The translations under genes and the position numbers were made by a program. The notes under the pieces were generated by a model. That model searched no databases and was not told the origin of the DNA. It saw only the letters and a program-made list of their open reading frames with translations. Below, piece by piece: positions 11,176 through 18,485 of a DNA stretch of 64,000 bases; position 1 is the first letter of the stretch; the number at the start of each line of letters is the position of its first letter. The DNA is taken from the NCBI GenBank assembly GCA_000953735.1, contig LN554852.1, forward strand, positions 434,001-498,000. Reading direction: 5' to 3'. The DNA comes from Moritella viscosa (GTDB lineage: Bacteria; Pseudomonadota; Gammaproteobacteria; Enterobacterales; Moritellaceae).

Positions 11176-11378
11176 CTATGTGGTGCCTTCTATTTTATCT
11201 TCATTTTTATATAAGTCGGCTTTATTTCCAATGACAATATCTGCAATTGTATTTGCTGATTAAAAATGTCGTGAATGGTGTAACGTTTGTCTTTTAGGTT
11301 TCGAGCATCAACAAAGGTTAATGTTTTTTGTCGTAATAGCACTTCCTCGTAATGTCCTGAAAAACGTACTTTTAATAT
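11176..11378 (-). pseudogene. Degraded fragment of a CobW/COG0523-type GTPase
   Basis: On the minus strand one frame reads KVRFSGHYEEVLLRQKTLTF followed by VDARNLKDKRYT and FNQQIQ. After a frameshift the next frame continues IADIVIGNKADLYKNEDK before a stop. The order (GHY..., TLTFVDAR, FNQQ, ADxxxxNKxDLY) resembles the middle of a P-loop CobW-family GTPase around its NKxD nucleotide motif. Neither the Walker A region nor the C-terminal domain is present, and a stop sits just upstream. It lies directly downstream of the DUF1826 gene and an intact CobW-type gene, so it may be a relic of a second, diverged copy. The family call is my recognition and was not checked by search. Confidence 0.6.
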
Positions 11379-11384
11379 CTATTT

Positions 11385-12125
11385 TTAATCATTAATAAAA
11401 TCGAGTGTTAGAAACAATCTACGTTCGCCTTGAGAAATGTCAGGTGAACGATGAACCAGACCTGCACCTTCATTTTTATCCCAATACTCGCCTTTAAGTA
11501 ATGCAATATCACCTTGTGTTAGTTGATTAATATCATCGATATCTTGTATTAGACCTGATTGCTCATCGGTTTCTCCTTGGTATTCTGCGCCTAGTTTTGT
11601 GCGATCAATGATATTATTATTAAGCCATTGGGTGGCCATGCCTTTGTATGTTGTTACTAAACGGCAAGGTATACGGTCAACATGAAAACGGGGGCACATA
11701 GCTCGGTCGAGTATTGTTAATCTTAATCCAGCTTGTTTTAGGCCAAACAGGCAACAAAACATATCAACTAATAAGGTGATATCATTAATTAATGTTGTTA
11801 TATCGTCTGATTTTCCAAATTTTTCACTCAGTACTTCAAAGCAATCTTCTGGCGTTACAATCAATAATAACGTTAATGTTGGGTTATGTTCTAACAAATG
11901 GTTAACCGCAATAGTTAATTTATTGTCAAGGTTACGCTGCCAAACCACAATGTTTGTATTATCTTGGTATATATCAGCTAATACGGTAGGAGTACTTCCT
12001 TCAACTAAGCCCCGTGAAAGCAAGTGGGGACCGTCGCTGTTAGTGTGGCTCTGCGTATTAGCGTTGATGTCATTATGAATAGCTAAGGTCTCATGAGTTC
12101 TCCCCCCATTGAGGAAAAGGGTCAT
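11385..12125 (-). CDS. DUF1826-family protein
   Basis: This 246-residue soluble protein of unknown function has no signal peptide or membrane segment. The sequence (for example [19 protein letters not shown] and the C-terminal [19 protein letters not shown]) resembles the DUF1826 family. The HxD and later H-R residues recall Fe(II)/2-oxoglutarate dioxygenase-like folds, but that is only a suggestion. It overlaps the upstream CobW-type gene by 35 bp, so the two are co-transcribed and probably translationally coupled. The Zur-like box before the CobW gene would then control both, pointing to a role in zinc limitation. The start could lie a few codons further in. Confidence 0.7.
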   Translation of the reverse strand: MTLFLNGGRTHETLAIHNDINANTQSHTNSDGPHLLSRGLVEGSTPTVLADIYQDNTNIVVWQRNLDNKLTIAVNHLLEHNPTLTLLLIVTPEDCFEVLSEKFGKSDDITTLINDITLLVDMFCCLFGLKQAGLRLTILDRAMCPRFHVDRIPCRLVTTYKGMATQWLNNNIIDRTKLGAEYQGETDEQSGLIQDIDDINQLTQGDIALLKGEYWDKNEGAGLVHRSPDISQGERRLFLTLDFIND

Positions 12126-13296
12126 TTAATGTTGTCCAGAAACGCTTACCCTTTAGTAATTCATCCTCAGTTAATAGACATTCATCTAGCGCGACCGTCA
12201 TTCTTTTTTGATCTAAATTTTGGCCGATAAATACGATCTCTTGACGCATATCACCAAAGGGTTCAACCCACTGTTTTTTTATCGCATCGAGTGATTCTTG
12301 ATCTGTAGGCCAGTCTTTTTCAGGGATTGATTTCCAAAACATACCTGCAAAACCATAGTGTGCTATTCCGCCAGCTTGGCTCCATTGGCCGCAAAATTGC
12401 GGACGAGAAGCTAACCAAAAGTAACCTTTGGAACGAATAAGTTTGCCAAACTGTTCTGTGTTGTGCAGAAACTGATAAAACTTTTCAGGATTAAATGGCT
12501 TTCGTGCAATATAGTTAAAACTGCTGATACCGTATTCTTCGGTTTCAGGTATTTTTTCACCACGTATTTCTTTGAGCCAACCCGGTGTTTTTTCTGCTTG
12601 TTCAAAATCAAAAAAACCAGTATTTAGCACGTCATCGATATCAACTTTTCCCAAAGATATGGGAATAACCTTAGCGCGTGTATTAAGTACTTTAAGGATG
12701 GCGCGAAGTCGTTCTATATCAGCTGGTTTAGCTAAATCTGTTTTGCTAATAAGAAGAACATCTGCAAATTCGACTTGATCAACTAATAAATCTGTTACGC
12801 TTCGCTCATCTTCATCGTTAAGAAATTCACCTGTATCACGTAGATATTTTGCTTCATCATAATCTTTCAAAAAATTAACAGCATCTACTACAGTCACCAT
12901 GGTATCTAACGTTGCTACGTCTGATAACGAAATGCCATTTTCATCGGCAAAAGTAAATGTTTCAGCGACGGGGAGTGGCTCCGAAATACCTGTAGATTCT
13001 ATAACGAGGTAATCAAATCGACCGTCTTTTGCTAATTTATCAACTTCTAATAGAAGGTCTTCACGTAGTGTGAAGCATATACAGCCGTTGCTCATTTCTA
13101 CAAGCTTTTCGTCACTACGATTGAGTGAAACTTCATTTTTCACAAAGGCAGCATCAATGTTTATCTCACTCATGTCATTAACAATTACTGCAACCTTTTT
13201 CCCATCGCGATTATGAAGAATATGATTGAGTACTGTTGTTTTTCCTGCGCCAAGAAAGCCAGAGAGTACAGTGACAGGTAACTTTTTTTTAACCAT
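12091..13296 (-). CDS. CobW/COG0523-family zinc-type metallochaperone GTPase
   Basis: This 401-residue protein has Walker [10 protein letters not shown] (residues 13-21), a Mg/switch region with NDMSEINID (40-48), ESTGISEP, the guanine motif SKTD (about 184-187) and a C-terminal CobW_C domain. Members such as ZigA/ZagA deliver zinc to client enzymes under zinc starvation. The usual CxCC metal motif reads GCICF here: Cys72 and Cys74 are present, but the third position is Phe75 (codon TTC). A Zur-like palindrome lies about 33 bp upstream, and a DUF1826 gene overlaps downstream. Assignment to the family is firm; zinc as the metal is inferred from the site and the family. Confidence 0.88.
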   Translation of the reverse strand: MVKKKLPVTVLSGFLGAGKTTVLNHILHNRDGKKVAVIVNDMSEINIDAAFVKNEVSLNRSDEKLVEMSNGCICFTLREDLLLEVDKLAKDGRFDYLVIESTGISEPLPVAETFTFADENGISLSDVATLDTMVTVVDAVNFLKDYDEAKYLRDTGEFLNDEDERSVTDLLVDQVEFADVLLISKTDLAKPADIERLRAILKVLNTRAKVIPISLGKVDIDDVLNTGFFDFEQAEKTPGWLKEIRGEKIPETEEYGISSFNYIARKPFNPEKFYQFLHNTEQFGKLIRSKGYFWLASRPQFCGQWSQAGGIAHYGFAGMFWKSIPEKDWPTDQESLDAIKKQWVEPFGDMRQEIVFIGQNLDQKRMTVALDECLLTEDELLKGKRFWTTLNDPFPQWGENS

Positions 13297-13328
13297 TATT
13301 TTATCTACGTTTTCAACATTTAAATGTT

Positions 13329-13345
13329 GTGTTATAACATAACAC
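13329..13345. promoter_or_regulatory. Zur-like operator upstream of the CobW-type gene
   Basis: GTGTTATAACATAACAC has 7-bp perfect arms (GTGTTAT/ATAACAC) around a 3-bp centre. It matches the core TGTTATAnnATAACA-type sequence of proteobacterial Zur sites, and lies 33 bp before the CobW start. Confidence 0.72.
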
Positions 13346-13498
13346 TATGGTGTTAAAGTAAATATTCAAAAATAGTATTATTTGATTAAAAATAAATAAC
13401 TTCTCTATAAATAACAAAATATAATAACTGCGTTAATTTCCTATTTAAATATGAATAACGAGTTGAAAGCAATACACGTTATAGTTACCATCAATTAA

Positions 13499-13513
13499 TC
13501 GTAATAATTATCA
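13499..13513. promoter_or_regulatory. Fur-like box upstream of the two small ORFs
   Basis: TCGTAATAATTATCA matches the Fur 7-1-7 consensus TGATAATnATTATCA at 12 of 14 defined positions, with a perfect right half. It is 66 bp before the ATG at 13580. It is also 203 bp upstream of the divergent CobW gene, so it is less likely to serve that gene. Confidence 0.5.
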
Positions 13514-13579
13514 TTCACCTTACCTGTGGGGATGGTCTACGCATTGTATTAATCACCAAATATATTGAGAGTAACCTTA

Positions 13580-13732
13580 ATGACTATATTTGAACATCAT
13601 ATCCATTATTTACCTGCCAAACCGATGGATTGGATGATTGAAGATTATGCTGAAGAACTCGGTATCTTAGAAAAAACATGGCTGATTTTTTTGATTTTTT
13701 TGATTTTTTTGATTTTAATAAATTTTATATGA
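13580..13732 (+). CDS. Small putative membrane protein with a repeat-encoded hydrophobic tail
   Basis: This 50-residue reading frame starts MTIFEHHIHYLPAKPMDWMI after a GAGAG ribosome-binding-like sequence. It has a polar, acidic first 33 residues and then a purely hydrophobic tail, WLIFLIFLIFLILINFI, long enough for one membrane pass. The tail is encoded by a 9-bp tandem repeat (13684-13716). The TGA stop overlaps the ATG at 13729 (ATGA), suggesting coupling to the next frame. I do not recognise the family. The alternative is that this and the next frame are one older gene split by slippage in the T-runs. Confidence 0.45.
   Translation: MTIFEHHIHYLPAKPMDWMIEDYAEELGILEKTWLIFLIFLIFLILINFI
13684..13716 (+). 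repeat. 9-bp tandem repeat GATTTTTTT (three full copies plus a partial)
   Basis: Units at 13684-13692, 13693-13701 and 13702-13710 are identical, followed by GATTTT. Copy-number change keeps the frame, whereas a one-base change in any T7 run shifts it. Confidence 0.9.
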
Positions 13733-14007
13733 GTGATATGAACTTATGGAACTTAATAGCTCAAAGTAACTTATTAAAAAAGCCCACAGCAGAAAGTAAC
13801 AAACAAGTGACTAAACTAATCGCGGGCGAAGTATATGTAGATACTTTAGGGCAAGAGCAAACTTTGACGGTTTATTCGATGGAGCCAAGCCTTATTCCGG
13901 ATCCAGAGGAGTGGCTCGCTAAGATGACTGCACGCTGGGAAGTATTGATTCGACAGTTTTCCAGTGATGCAACAATCAGTGCAGAGCTGTTTGATTATGA
14001 AGGGTAG
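13729..14007 (+). CDS. Hypothetical protein, 92 residues
   Basis: With the start at the ATG of the ATGA overlap, the protein begins MSDMNLWNLIAQSNLLKKPT and is soluble and mildly acidic, with a predicted beta segment (IAGEVYVDTLGQEQTLTVYS) and an amphipathic C-terminal half (WLAKMTARWEVLIRQFSS). A longer frame from 13678 would add the FFDFFDFFDF segment that comes from the same repeat, but it lacks a ribosome binding site. I do not recognise the family. It sits behind a Fur-like box together with the small membrane frame. Confidence 0.5.
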   Translation: MSDMNLWNLIAQSNLLKKPTAESNKQVTKLIAGEVYVDTLGQEQTLTVYSMEPSLIPDPEEWLAKMTARWEVLIRQFSSDATISAELFDYEG

Positions 14008-14042
14008 CTAAGTCCTATAAGCTACATATCTAGAAATTGAAG

Positions 14043-14079
14043 CCTTAATCTCGGAATGCGAAATCGTGAGTAAGGTTTT
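14043..14079 (+). terminator. Possible terminator after the two-ORF locus
   Basis: CCTTAATCTCG (14043-14053) and CGTGAGTAAGG (14065-14075) pair at 9 of 11 positions around an 11-nt loop, followed by TTTTG. Confidence 0.4.
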
Positions 14080-14084
14080 GATTC

Positions 14085-14234
14085 TTACACGACGGTGATG
14101 CGTGGCAGGGTAGTGCATACTTCAAGTTAAATGAAGGCGCGATGAATGCAGATATCTTAAGTATGTGTGGTATCGATGCAATGGCATTGGGTAATTTAAT
14201 CGTGTTCAGTAATGTGCTCATCGCGACTGTTTAA
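14085..14234 (+). pseudogene. Fragment of a 5'-nucleotidase (UshA/CpdB-type metallophosphatase) gene
   Basis: The frame reads HDGDAWQGSAYFKLNEGAM then NADILSMCGIDAMALGN. This corresponds to the GD-x-x-QG-S...F and GxDA...LGNHE(F)D block of 5'-nucleotidase/UshA-like enzymes. After LGN the sequence departs where the metal-binding HEFD should follow, and it ends at TAA 14232-14234. No start, upstream metal motif or C-terminal domain is present. A terminator follows at 14262. It is a remnant left by deletion, and a family call from one conserved block only. Confidence 0.65.
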
Positions 14235-14261
14235 GAAAACTTGAATTGTCGCGATAAATCG

Positions 14262-14299
14262 AATCCTCAGCCTTATTGACGAGACTGAGGATTTTTTTT
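14262..14299 (+). terminator. Terminator after the nucleotidase remnant, convergent with nemA
   Basis: AATCCTCAG (14262-14270) and CTGAGGATT (14285-14293 region) form a 9-bp stem followed by eight T. The opposite orientation has a poorer T-tract, so the plus strand is the better-terminated direction. Confidence 0.8.
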
Positions 14300-14315
14300 A
14301 TCTTTAATTGAGTAA

Positions 14316-15425
14316 TTAAAGAGTATCGAGCGCTGGATAATCAGTGTAACCGAGTGTGTTACCACCAAAGAGTGTTGCACCATCCAAGTCAGCGAGTTCA
14401 TTGTTGTTTTTCAAACGTGAAACCAAGTCTGGGTTTGACACGAATGGACGACCGAAGGCTACAAGGTCAGCGTAACCTTTGCTTAGTACTTCATCTGCGC
14501 GTTTTTGTGTGTAGCTACCCGCGACAATGATGGTGTTAGTGAAAATTTGTCGCAACTCAATACGGAAGCTTTCAGGGATCACGGGTGCATCATCCCAATC
14601 CGCTTCTGATAAGTGCATGTAAGCGATATCACGAGCTTGTAGTGCTTTCGATGCATCAAGGATTGTTGGGACGATATCTGGGCAATCCATATCTTTAAAT
14701 GTGATGAATGGGGCAAGGCGAACACCCACTTTATCAGCACCGATTTTTTCAATGACAGCATCAACAACTTCAAGCAGGAAGCGAAGACGATTCTCACGAG
14801 ATCCACCGTAGTTATCTGTACGCATATTTGAATTTGTGCGAAGGAATTGGTCGATAAGGTAGCCATTACCACCATGGATCTCAACGCCATCAAAACCAGC
14901 TTCAATAGCGCGTTCTGCTGCGTAAGAAAAATCGTTAATCACACGATCAATATCTGCTTGATTCATTTCACGAGGTTGAATGCAATCAACCATGTTGCCA
15001 TTACCTTCGTCATCCGAAATCCAAACTTTAGTTTCGACAGGCGCTAGTGCTGAAGGTGCGATAGGTAGTTCACCTTTCTGGAATGTAGGGTGAGAAACGC
15101 GACCCACATGCCATAGCTGGCAAAACATAGCGGCACCTTGGTCGTGTGCAGCTTTAGTTATTGGTTGCCAGCCTTTAACTTGTTCGTCGGTGTAAACACC
15201 TGGAGTGAAAGAATAGCCCTGAGAGTCATCTGAAATTTGAGTCGCTTCAGAAATGATTAAACCCGCAGTTGCACGTTGCTTATAGTATGTTGACATCATT
15301 TCATTTGGTATGTTGCCTGGTTGACTTGTGCGAGCGCGGGTCATTGGAGCCATGACTACTCGGTTTTGTAAATCCAAATTTTTTAGGTTTGTTTTCTGAA
15401 ATAATTTACTCATCGGTGTTTCCAT
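14316..15425 (-). CDS. nemA: Old yellow enzyme family alkene reductase (NemA-type)
   Basis: This 369-residue FMN-dependent TIM-barrel enzyme reduces activated C=C bonds and other electrophiles (N-ethylmaleimide, nitroesters, quinone-like compounds) with NAD(P)H. The family order is clear: NRVVMAPMTRARTSQPGNIP near the N-terminus, QLWHVGRVSHP, the substrate-binding EIHGGNGYLIDQFLR, and the C-terminal AFGRPFVSNPDL. AAGGATAAATAATG supports the first Met; a second start four codons in is also preceded by a purine stretch. It is divergent from a LysR gene that probably regulates it, and close to acuI, suggesting an electrophile-detoxification neighbourhood. Confidence 0.9.
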   Translation of the reverse strand: METPMSKLFQKTNLKNLDLQNRVVMAPMTRARTSQPGNIPNEMMSTYYKQRATAGLIISEATQISDDSQGYSFTPGVYTDEQVKGWQPITKAAHDQGAAMFCQLWHVGRVSHPTFQKGELPIAPSALAPVETKVWISDDEGNGNMVDCIQPREMNQADIDRVINDFSYAAERAIEAGFDGVEIHGGNGYLIDQFLRTNSNMRTDNYGGSRENRLRFLLEVVDAVIEKIGADKVGVRLAPFITFKDMDCPDIVPTILDASKALQARDIAYMHLSEADWDDAPVIPESFRIELRQIFTNTIIVAGSYTQKRADEVLSKGYADLVAFGRPFVSNPDLVSRLKNNNELADLDGATLFGGNTLGYTDYPALDTL

Positions 15426-15585
15426 TATTTATCCTTAATAAGTCGATAATGACTGCAGCGTAATGGATCATGCTTGGACCCGTGTAGCTTCTGTTGATGG
15501 TTGTTATTATATTCTTTCGCTTTATTATGATAATTGGGTAAAATGTAAAATCATTATTCGGATAAACTAAATGATAGGGGGATAG

Positions 15586-16512
15586 ATGGATAAATTTTCT
15601 GATATGACCATGTTTGTGAGTATTGTTAAGCACCATGGACTTGCTGCAGCTGGTCGTGACCTTGGTCTTTCTCCCGCGACAATGACTGCAAGACTTCAGG
15701 CCCTTGAAGAAAGGTATGGTGTAAAGCTGCTTAATCGGAGCACAAGGCATGTGTCACTGACGGACTCTGGCGAGCTTTATCACAAAGCCTGCATTGAGAT
15801 ATTGGATAACGTGAGTGAAACTGAGAACCTTATCCTGAATGGTGTAAAAGAAGTGAAAGGCTCACTAAAAATCTCTGCGCCAAAGGATATAGGCAAACAA
15901 TACATTCTGCCTATATTGTCTGAGTTCTGTAAGCTGTATCCAGATGTGGTGCCGTACCTATATTTGAACGATGATATTTCTAATATTGCTGAATCGGGTA
16001 TAGATATTGTCGTTCGATATGGAGAGCTTGCTGACAGCAGTTTGATATCACGACGATTATCATCAAGCCAACGAGTGTTATGTGCATCGCCAGAATACTT
16101 AGCAAAGCACGGCACGCCACTAACGCCACATGACTTGGTTAATCATGATTGTCTTGCAATGATCCGCAGTAATGAGGAACTTAAAACATGGCACTTTCAA
16201 GATCAAGACTATAAGAATGCGATCACTGTTATGCCTAAACGATTTTCAGATGATGGTGAAGTTATTCGATGCTGGGCCTTAGAGGGGGTTGGTATCGCGC
16301 TTAAATCTGTTCTAGATGTGCAAGACGATATTCATAATTTACGCCTTGTTACCGTGCTTAATGGTTATATGATGAATTTTAATGCATCGACCTCAGCATC
16401 AAGCGCAGACTTAAATGTTGTGTATATCAGTAAGAAGTACCAAGCAAAACGAATTAGACTATTTTTGGACTTTTTGTTTGAGAGATTCAGCTGTATGACT
16501 AAAAAGCAGTAG
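15586..16512 (+). CDS. LysR-family transcriptional regulator, divergent from nemA
   Basis: This 308-residue protein has an N-terminal winged helix-turn-helix (about residues 1-60, with LAAAGRDLGLSPATMTARLQ) and a substrate-binding type 2 domain. KGSLKISAPKDIGKQYILP begins the effector domain. GGGGGATAG precedes the ATG. The subfamily looks like the DsdC/AaeR-like group common in marine gammaproteobacteria. The divergent arrangement with the ene reductase gene across 160 bp is the classic LysR layout, so nemA is the likely target. The inducer is unknown. Confidence 0.87.
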   Translation: MDKFSDMTMFVSIVKHHGLAAAGRDLGLSPATMTARLQALEERYGVKLLNRSTRHVSLTDSGELYHKACIEILDNVSETENLILNGVKEVKGSLKISAPKDIGKQYILPILSEFCKLYPDVVPYLYLNDDISNIAESGIDIVVRYGELADSSLISRRLSSSQRVLCASPEYLAKHGTPLTPHDLVNHDCLAMIRSNEELKTWHFQDQDYKNAITVMPKRFSDDGEVIRCWALEGVGIALKSVLDVQDDIHNLRLVTVLNGYMMNFNASTSASSADLNVVYISKKYQAKRIRLFLDFLFERFSCMTKKQ

Positions 16513-16528
16513 GTTCGGATCCTACTGC
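16506..16528. terminator. Hairpin between the convergent LysR and acuI genes
   Basis: GCAGTAGG (16506-16513) and CCTACTGC (16521-16528) form a perfect 8-bp stem overlapping the LysR stop. No T-run follows on either strand, so it is a weak or Rho-assisted terminator at most. Confidence 0.5.
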
Positions 16529-16553
16529 TATGTAATGTTGACCTAATAACAAA

Positions 16554-17537
16554 TTATTGCTGTAAATTAACCATCACACGACCGCGTACTTTACCTGCCA
16601 TTAGCTCATGCGCTGTTGCTACAGCTTCATCTAAGCTGATCTCAGTGCCAATAGACGTAAAGTCACCGTCTGTTAATAAATTGGCTAAACGTGCCCATGC
16701 TTCTTCTCTGTCTGCAAGCGGACGCATAACACTGTCGATGCCAGCTAACGTAATACCGCGTAAAATAAATGGCGCTACACTTGCTGGAAAATCCATGCCT
16801 TGTGCTAAGCCACAGGCTGTCACCACACCACCGTATTTAAGACCTGCACATACATTGGTAAGAGTATGGCTACCAACAGAGTCAATCGCAGCTGCCCAAC
16901 GTTCTTTAACCATTGGACGGCCTGGTTCTGACAGTGAATTACGATCGATTATCTCAACTGCGCCTAATGCTTTGAGGTAATCAGCTTCTTCTGGACGACC
17001 GGTTGATGCAATAACATGATAACCCAGTTTTGCTAATAAGGTGATAGCAAAGCTACCAACACCACCATTTGCGCCTGTTACTAAAACATCGCCTTTTTTG
17101 GGCGTAATACCGTGACGCTCTAATGCAATAACAGATAACATGGCAGTATAACCTGCTGTTCCGATCGCCATTGCTTGCTTTGCTGATAATCCTGCAGGCA
17201 GTTTGATTAACCAATCGCTATTGAGACGGGCTTTTTCGGCAAGGCCACCCCAATGTTTCTCGCCCACACCAAAACCATTCAGTAATACTTGATCACCAGC
17301 TTGGAATTTGTCGCTATCGCTTTGGGTCACAGTACCGACTAAATCGATACCCGGTACCATAGGAAAGCTACGCACGACAGGGCCTTTACCTGTGATCGCT
17401 AAGCCGTCTTTAAAGTTAAGTGTGCTGTAAGCTACATCAATACTCACATCACCTTCAGGCAGTTGTGATTCATCAATTGATTGTACTGAGGCTGTGTATT
17501 GATCGTCATTTTTTTCGATTAAGATGCCTTTAAACAT
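16554..17537 (-). CDS. acuI: Acryloyl-CoA reductase / YhdH-type quinone oxidoreductase
   Basis: This 327-residue zinc-independent medium-chain dehydrogenase/reductase starts [12 protein letters not shown] and has the family [20 protein letters not shown] segment and a Rossmann [16 protein letters not shown] (about residues 148-163) for NADPH. The AcuI/YhdH family reduces acryloyl-CoA to propionyl-CoA, detoxifying acrylate such as that formed from marine DMSP. A palindrome at 17553-17567 overlaps its promoter and matches one in front of the AcuR-like TetR gene. CGGAG supports the start. No DMSP lyase gene lies in this window, so the acrylate source is not shown. Confidence 0.9.
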   Translation of the reverse strand: MFKGILIEKNDDQYTASVQSIDESQLPEGDVSIDVAYSTLNFKDGLAITGKGPVVRSFPMVPGIDLVGTVTQSDSDKFQAGDQVLLNGFGVGEKHWGGLAEKARLNSDWLIKLPAGLSAKQAMAIGTAGYTAMLSVIALERHGITPKKGDVLVTGANGGVGSFAITLLAKLGYHVIASTGRPEEADYLKALGAVEIIDRNSLSEPGRPMVKERWAAAIDSVGSHTLTNVCAGLKYGGVVTACGLAQGMDFPASVAPFILRGITLAGIDSVMRPLADREEAWARLANLLTDGDFTSIGTEISLDEAVATAHELMAGKVRGRVMVNLQQ

Positions 17538-17548
17538 GATTTACTCCG

Positions 17549-17567
17549 AATATAGACTGGTCGTCTA
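17549..17567 (-). promoter_or_regulatory. AcuR/NemR-like operator overlapping the acuI -10 region
   Basis: TAGACTGGTCGTCTA (17553-17567) has 5-bp perfect arms TAGAC/GTCTA with a 5-bp centre. A TATATT -10 on the minus strand lies at 17549-17554. The same palindrome class occurs before the neighbouring TetR gene (18311-18325). Confidence 0.72.
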
Positions 17568-17655
17568 TTTAAATGGAAAAATTTTTATAACATTGAAATT
17601 GAATTGGAAACTAATGCCTTGACCGTTATTTTAGAATAAGGCACGTATGATTATT

Positions 17656-18291
17656 TTAGCTGGTGGCGATGCTGGCAATAAACGTTGCGATATATAAATT
17701 CAGCGGTTGCACTGACTGTACGAGTCGCGCACGCATTACTGCGCCTTCCCAACCAATCCAAAAGTACTCAGCTTGTTGTTCGCAGTTGATATCAAGGCTA
17801 ATGTCGCCTTGTTGTTGCGCAGTCTCTAAACACGCTTGCATCTTGGTTTGCCACACAGTAAAAATGTCTTGCAGCACTAAGCGATAGCTTTGCGGTAAAG
17901 TAGCCACTTCTTGGCCTAAATTACCAACTAAACAGCCGCGTTTAAACTCGAATTTAACAATGCCTTGTTTGGCTTCATCGGCGAATTTAACAATACGTTG
18001 TAACGGTGCTATAGATTCATCAAGTAAGCATTTATCAAGTTTTGCTGCGAAGTAGTTGGCGTAGTTATCAATTACTGCCTGACCAAAATCTTCCTTACTT
18101 TTAAAGTAATAGTAAAAAGATCCTTTCGGTACACCGACTTTTTTTAAGATGCCATCGATACCGGCAGCAGCAAAGCCACTTTCCGTTAATACTTCGACGC
18201 CACTGCGAATTAAAAGGGCACGTGTATTACTATTTTCACGGGGTACTTTTGGTGGCCGACCTCGACGAGGTTTAAGCTGATTACTTGTCAT
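17656..18291 (-). CDS. acuR: AcuR-like TetR-family regulator of acuI
   Basis: With the start at 18291 the protein is 211 residues, beginning MTSNQLKPRRGRPPK, an arginine-rich arm before a TetR helix-turn-helix (recognition segment VGVPKGSFYYYFKSKEDF). The effector domain contains RGCLVGNLGQE with a cysteine at the position of the redox/electrophile-responsive Cys of AcuR and NemR relatives. Longer frames from 18336 or 18300 are unlikely: a good -35/-10 pair lies at 18307-18336, inside the longest frame, and GGAA precedes the chosen ATG. It probably represses both itself and acuI through matching 15-bp sites. Confidence 0.82.
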   Translation of the reverse strand: MTSNQLKPRRGRPPKVPRENSNTRALLIRSGVEVLTESGFAAAGIDGILKKVGVPKGSFYYYFKSKEDFGQAVIDNYANYFAAKLDKCLLDESIAPLQRIVKFADEAKQGIVKFEFKRGCLVGNLGQEVATLPQSYRLVLQDIFTVWQTKMQACLETAQQQGDISLDINCEQQAEYFWIGWEGAVMRARLVQSVQPLNLYIATFIASIATS

Positions 18292-18306
18292 ATTTTCCAT
18301 AACAAT

Positions 18307-18336
18307 ATTATAGACCAGCCGTCTAGTTAATTGCAA
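18307..18336 (-). promoter_or_regulatory. Promoter and operator of the AcuR-like gene
   Basis: On the minus strand TTGCAA (18331-18336) and TATAAT (18307-18312) are 18 bp apart. The palindrome TAGACCAGCCGTCTA (18311-18325) fills the spacer and overlaps the -10 element, ideal for autorepression. It also shows that the coding start must lie downstream of about 18301. Confidence 0.8.
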
Positions 18337-18350
18337 TGAGCAGACATCAG

Positions 18351-18373
18351 AAAGATCCTTAAACAGGATCTTT
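18351..18373. terminator. Small hairpin upstream of the AcuR-like gene
   Basis: AAAGATCCT (18351-18359) and AGGATCTTT (18365-18373) form a perfect 9-bp stem with a 5-nt loop. It lies between the fadL terminator and the regulator promoter, possibly a second read-through barrier for fadL. Confidence 0.5.
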
Positions 18374-18393
18374 ATTGATTTTGATCAGAAAGC

Positions 18394-18420
18394 AAAAAAG
18401 ACAGCCGAAGCTGTCTTTTT
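18394..18420. terminator. fadL terminator
   Basis: AAAAAGACAGC and GCTGTCTTTTT form a perfect stem around CGAA, with A- and T-tracts on both sides. It works for the minus-strand fadL gene ending at 18486. Confidence 0.85.
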
Positions 18421-18485
18421 AATGCAAAGTTGAACTGCTTAATGAAAAGCTGAACTACTTAGTACAAAGATGAATTAAGCTTGAA

